Shown piece by piece: positions 5,867-6,963 of a stretch of DNA of 6,963 nt. Below the pieces are notes generated by a model. That model saw only the letters and a program-made list of their open reading frames with translations, was not told the origin of the DNA and did not search any database. The stretch's first letter is position 1, and each line of letters begins with the position of its first letter. The stretch is from Candidatus Atribacteria bacterium (GTDB lineage Bacteria; Atribacterota; Atribacteria; Atribacterales; Atribacteraceae). A program made the position numbers and the translations under genes. The stretch spans positions 1-6,963 of the forward strand of contig JAPLGF010000051.1 of assembly GCA_026390275.1 (NCBI GenBank). Direction: 5' to 3'.

Positions 5867-6226
5867 GTGATGGAGATCACCCGGGGTCGGGGGGTGGATG
5901 TGGTTTTTGAAACGGCGGGAAACATCCAGACCACCCAGATGACCGTGGAAGTAACCAAAAGAGGAGGGAAGGTGGTTTTGATTGGTCTTCCTTCCCGGGC
6001 GATATTCGATTTTGGCATCATTAAAACCATTGACAAGGAACTGGATATCCTGGGCGTATTTCGTTATGCCAATGCCTACAAAGGGTGTATCGATCTCCTG
6101 AATGCCGGGAAAGTCAATCTGAAATCGCTGATCACCCATCGGTATACCCTGGAGCAGACCCAGGAAGCGATGGAGTTTGCCCATCATCATAAAGCGGAGT
6201 CAATCAAAGTGGTGGTGAACGTCTGA
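5867..6226 (+). CDS. Dehydrogenase C-terminal fragment: second half of the cofactor domain and C-terminus
   Basis: This continues the same frame after the stop. It carries GRGVDVVFETAGN, RGGKVVLIGLP, the FRYAN motif characteristic of sorbitol dehydrogenase-type enzymes (GVFRYANAYKGCIDLL), LITHRYTLEQTQEAMEFA and the end IKVVV. Homology starts at about 5852, before the first possible start (GTG 5867). No good ribosome binding site precedes that GTG, so the fragment is probably not translated on its own. Confidence 0.7.
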   Translation: MMEITRGRGVDVVFETAGNIQTTQMTVEVTKRGGKVVLIGLPSRAIFDFGIIKTIDKELDILGVFRYANAYKGCIDLLNAGKVNLKSLITHRYTLEQTQEAMEFAHHHKAESIKVVVNV

Positions 6227-6249
6227 TTCCAGACGGATCTGAACCACCA
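6210..6249 (+). repeat. Nested inverted repeat spanning the dehydrogenase stop codon
   Basis: The outer arms TGGTGGT (6210-6216) and ACCACCA (6243-6249) enclose an inner perfect hairpin, CGTCTG (6220-6225), loop ATTC, CAGACG (6230-6235). The TGA stop (6224-6226) lies in the inner hairpin. No T-run follows directly on the + strand, so it is not a classical terminator by itself; it may protect the 3' end of the transcript or assist the terminator downstream. Confidence 0.5.
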
Positions 6250-6339
6250 AAAAAACCCCGGTCTCTCTGCAGGAAGTGGGGATGGTCTTCCGTTTTCCTG
6301 AACTGAGTGGCAGTATCGTCAGGAGGGCCGGGGTTTTTT
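6249..6339. terminator. Large bidirectional terminator/structured element between convergent genes
   Basis: The left arm is AAAAAAACCCCGG (6249-6261) and the right arm CCGGGGTTTTTT (6328-6339), giving a perfect 12-bp stem with a T-run on each strand. It sits between the convergent dehydrogenase (stop at 6226) and ACT-domain gene (stop 6344-6346). The 66-base interior is unusually long and can itself fold: GGAAG (6272-6276) with CTTCC (6287-6291), and CCTGA-ACTG (6297-6305) with CAGT (6311-6314) and TCAGG (6319-6323). In the + strand RNA, G-U pairs could instead extend the main stem through 6262-6269 against 6320-6327 with one mismatch. It probably ends transcription of both flanking operons. 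Confidence 0.78.
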
Positions 6340-6343
6340 ATGC

Positions 6344-6760
6344 TTAAATTGAAAGGGAGTTCATGACACTGGCCTGGGCTTTTTTCAGGACTTCCCGTGC
6401 TCTGGTAATATCCTCGACGCGCAGAACGACGTACGCTCTGGGGGCATGCGGTGAAACGAAGGCATAGAGGTATTCGATGGAGAGAGCGTTCGTGGTCAGG
6501 ATTTCCACCACATCCGCCAGACCCCCGGGAGTATCATCCACCCCCACCACCAGGACTTCCGTCAAAGTGGCGGTAAAATTCGTGTTCCGTAATTGTTCCA
6601 CCAGGGTTTCCGGTTGATCGGCAATAAAACGGAGAACTCCAAACTCGGCGGTATCGGCGAGCGAAAGGGCTCGCAGGTTCACCCTCATCTTTTTAAGCTC
6701 CGAGAGAACGGAGAAGAGGCTTCCTGGTTTATTTTCTAAAAAAATGGAGATCTGTTTCAT
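6344..6760 (-). CDS. Tandem ACT-domain protein (PaaK-associated, putative amino-acid-binding regulator)
   Basis: This 138-residue protein consists of two ACT domains. The first (about 1-68) begins with the typical ISIFLENKPGSLFSVLSELK and continues with RALSLADTAEFGVLRFI; the second (about 69-138) has VVGVDDTPGGLADVVEILT and IEYLYAFVS. ACT domains bind small ligands, often amino acids, and the two-domain stand-alone form is regularly found next to phenylacetate-CoA ligase and indolepyruvate ferredoxin oxidoreductase genes, which suggests sensing of aromatic amino acids or a structural role with the ligase. No DNA-binding or catalytic domain is present. Its ATG overlaps the ligase stop (ATGA, 4 bp), and GAGGGG lies five bases upstream, so the two are translationally coupled. 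The gene ends five bases from the terminator stem. Family assignment is firm; the ligand is unknown. Confidence 0.88.
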   Translation of the reverse strand: MKQISIFLENKPGSLFSVLSELKKMRVNLRALSLADTAEFGVLRFIADQPETLVEQLRNTNFTATLTEVLVVGVDDTPGGLADVVEILTTNALSIEYLYAFVSPHAPRAYVVLRVEDITRAREVLKKAQASVMNSLSI

Positions 6761-6963
6761 TGTGACCCCTCTTTTTTTCGCAGGTCGACGACCCGCTTTG
6801 CTTTTCCTTCACTCCGGACGATACTTTTCGGTCGGATCAGTTTGATCTGACACGAAATATTCAACTCAGCTTTCATTTTTTCCTCGATTTTCCGTTTCAT
6901 GTTCTCCAGTACTTTAATCTCATCAGAAAAAATTTCAGGGGAAACTTCCACTTCCACTTCCAC
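6757..6963 (-). CDS. Phenylacetate-CoA ligase (PaaK-type), C-terminal fragment (5' part outside window)
   Basis: The frame is open to the right edge of the window, so only the last 68 residues of a protein normally about 430 residues long are seen. They match the small C-terminal domain of PaaK-type AMP-forming aryl-CoA ligases: VEVSPEIFSDEIKVLENM, a lysine-rich helix, and the closing RSEGKAKRVVDLRK, whose SEGKAKRV stretch carries the lysine used in the adenylation step. The enzyme activates phenylacetate or related aryl acids to CoA thioesters using ATP in the cytoplasm; in anaerobes it often works with indolepyruvate-type oxidoreductases in aromatic amino acid breakdown or, in reverse, synthesis. 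Which direction applies here cannot be seen. It is followed by the ACT-domain gene with a 4-bp ATGA overlap. The first visible codons encode VEVEVEV from a short hexamer repeat. Confidence 0.88.
   Translation of the reverse strand: MEVEVEVSPEIFSDEIKVLENMKRKIEEKMKAELNISCQIKLIRPKSIVRSEGKAKRVVDLRKKEGSQ
6945..6962. repeat. Short tandem hexamer repeat in the ligase gene
   Basis: Three perfect copies of CTTCCA (GAAGTG-type on the coding strand) encode alternating Val-Glu at the start of the visible ligase fragment. The repeat reaches the window edge and may continue outside. It keeps the frame, so copy-number changes would only add or remove Val-Glu pairs. Confidence 0.6.

Larger units (their letters stand above)
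5468..6226 (+). pseudogene. Zinc-dependent sorbitol/alcohol dehydrogenase (MDR family), internally deleted with in-frame stop
   Basis: The two open stretches are in the same frame and match the two ends of one medium-chain dehydrogenase/reductase of the sorbitol dehydrogenase group, normally about 345 residues. The N-terminal GroES-like catalytic domain runs to GTFCE at 5848. A TAA follows at 5849-5851, and homology resumes at once with DIPKKVMEITRGRGVDVV. In relatives about 85-95 residues lie between these points, including the Rossmann GxGxxG loop that binds NAD(P). In family members the residue after E is usually a tyrosine of an EYV motif, so the stop probably arose by joining the TA of that codon to an A from the far side. 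Without the cofactor motif the enzyme should be inactive, even with readthrough. Polyol or alcohol oxidation was the likely original role; the exact substrate cannot be read. It is the third gene of a probable redox operon. Confidence 0.82.

Overview
The window looks like chromosomal DNA of a Gram-negative, probably anaerobic bacterium. Lipid A genes imply an outer membrane. A ferritin-like protein, a peroxiredoxin-like domain and a phenylacetate-CoA ligase/ACT pair are typical of anaerobes. The combination of a tandem lpxB paralogue, a DUF4416 gene and an ACT-PaaK pair would fit lineages such as Atribacterota or Synergistota, but that placement is a low-confidence inference. No phage, transposon, CRISPR, tRNA or rRNA signal was seen.

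Layout. (1) Positions 1-3388, + strand: a tightly overlapping envelope operon with the 3' end of lpxB, a diverged LpxB-like paralogue and an MsbA-type ABC exporter. Together they would make and flip a lipid A-like glycolipid. (2) 3411-3953, - strand: a DUF4416 protein of unknown function, convergent with the exporter. (3) 3954-4117: a divergent promoter region. (4) 4118-6226, + strand: a probable redox operon of a ferritin-like diiron protein, a DJ-1/PfpI-peroxiredoxin fusion gene and a sorbitol-dehydrogenase-type zinc dehydrogenase. The last two are broken. (5) 6227-6343: a convergent intergenic region holding a large inverted repeat that should act as a two-way terminator. (6) 6344-6963, - strand: a double-ACT-domain protein and the 3' end of a phenylacetate-CoA ligase, overlapping by 4 bp.

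The most notable point is that two adjacent genes each lack their middle. The DJ-1/PfpI domain has lost about 65 residues, including its nucleophile cysteine, and the frame changes at the junction. The dehydrogenase has lost about 85-95 residues, including the NAD-binding motif, and the junction creates an in-frame TAA. The flanking coding sequence is well conserved in both, so the losses are either recent or an assembly artefact. The peroxiredoxin half of the fusion also lacks the peroxidatic cysteine, independently of the deletion. I did not find a clear new multi-gene system. The best leads are the twin deletions, the cysteine-less peroxiredoxin fusion, the LpxB-like paralogue and the structured convergent terminator.
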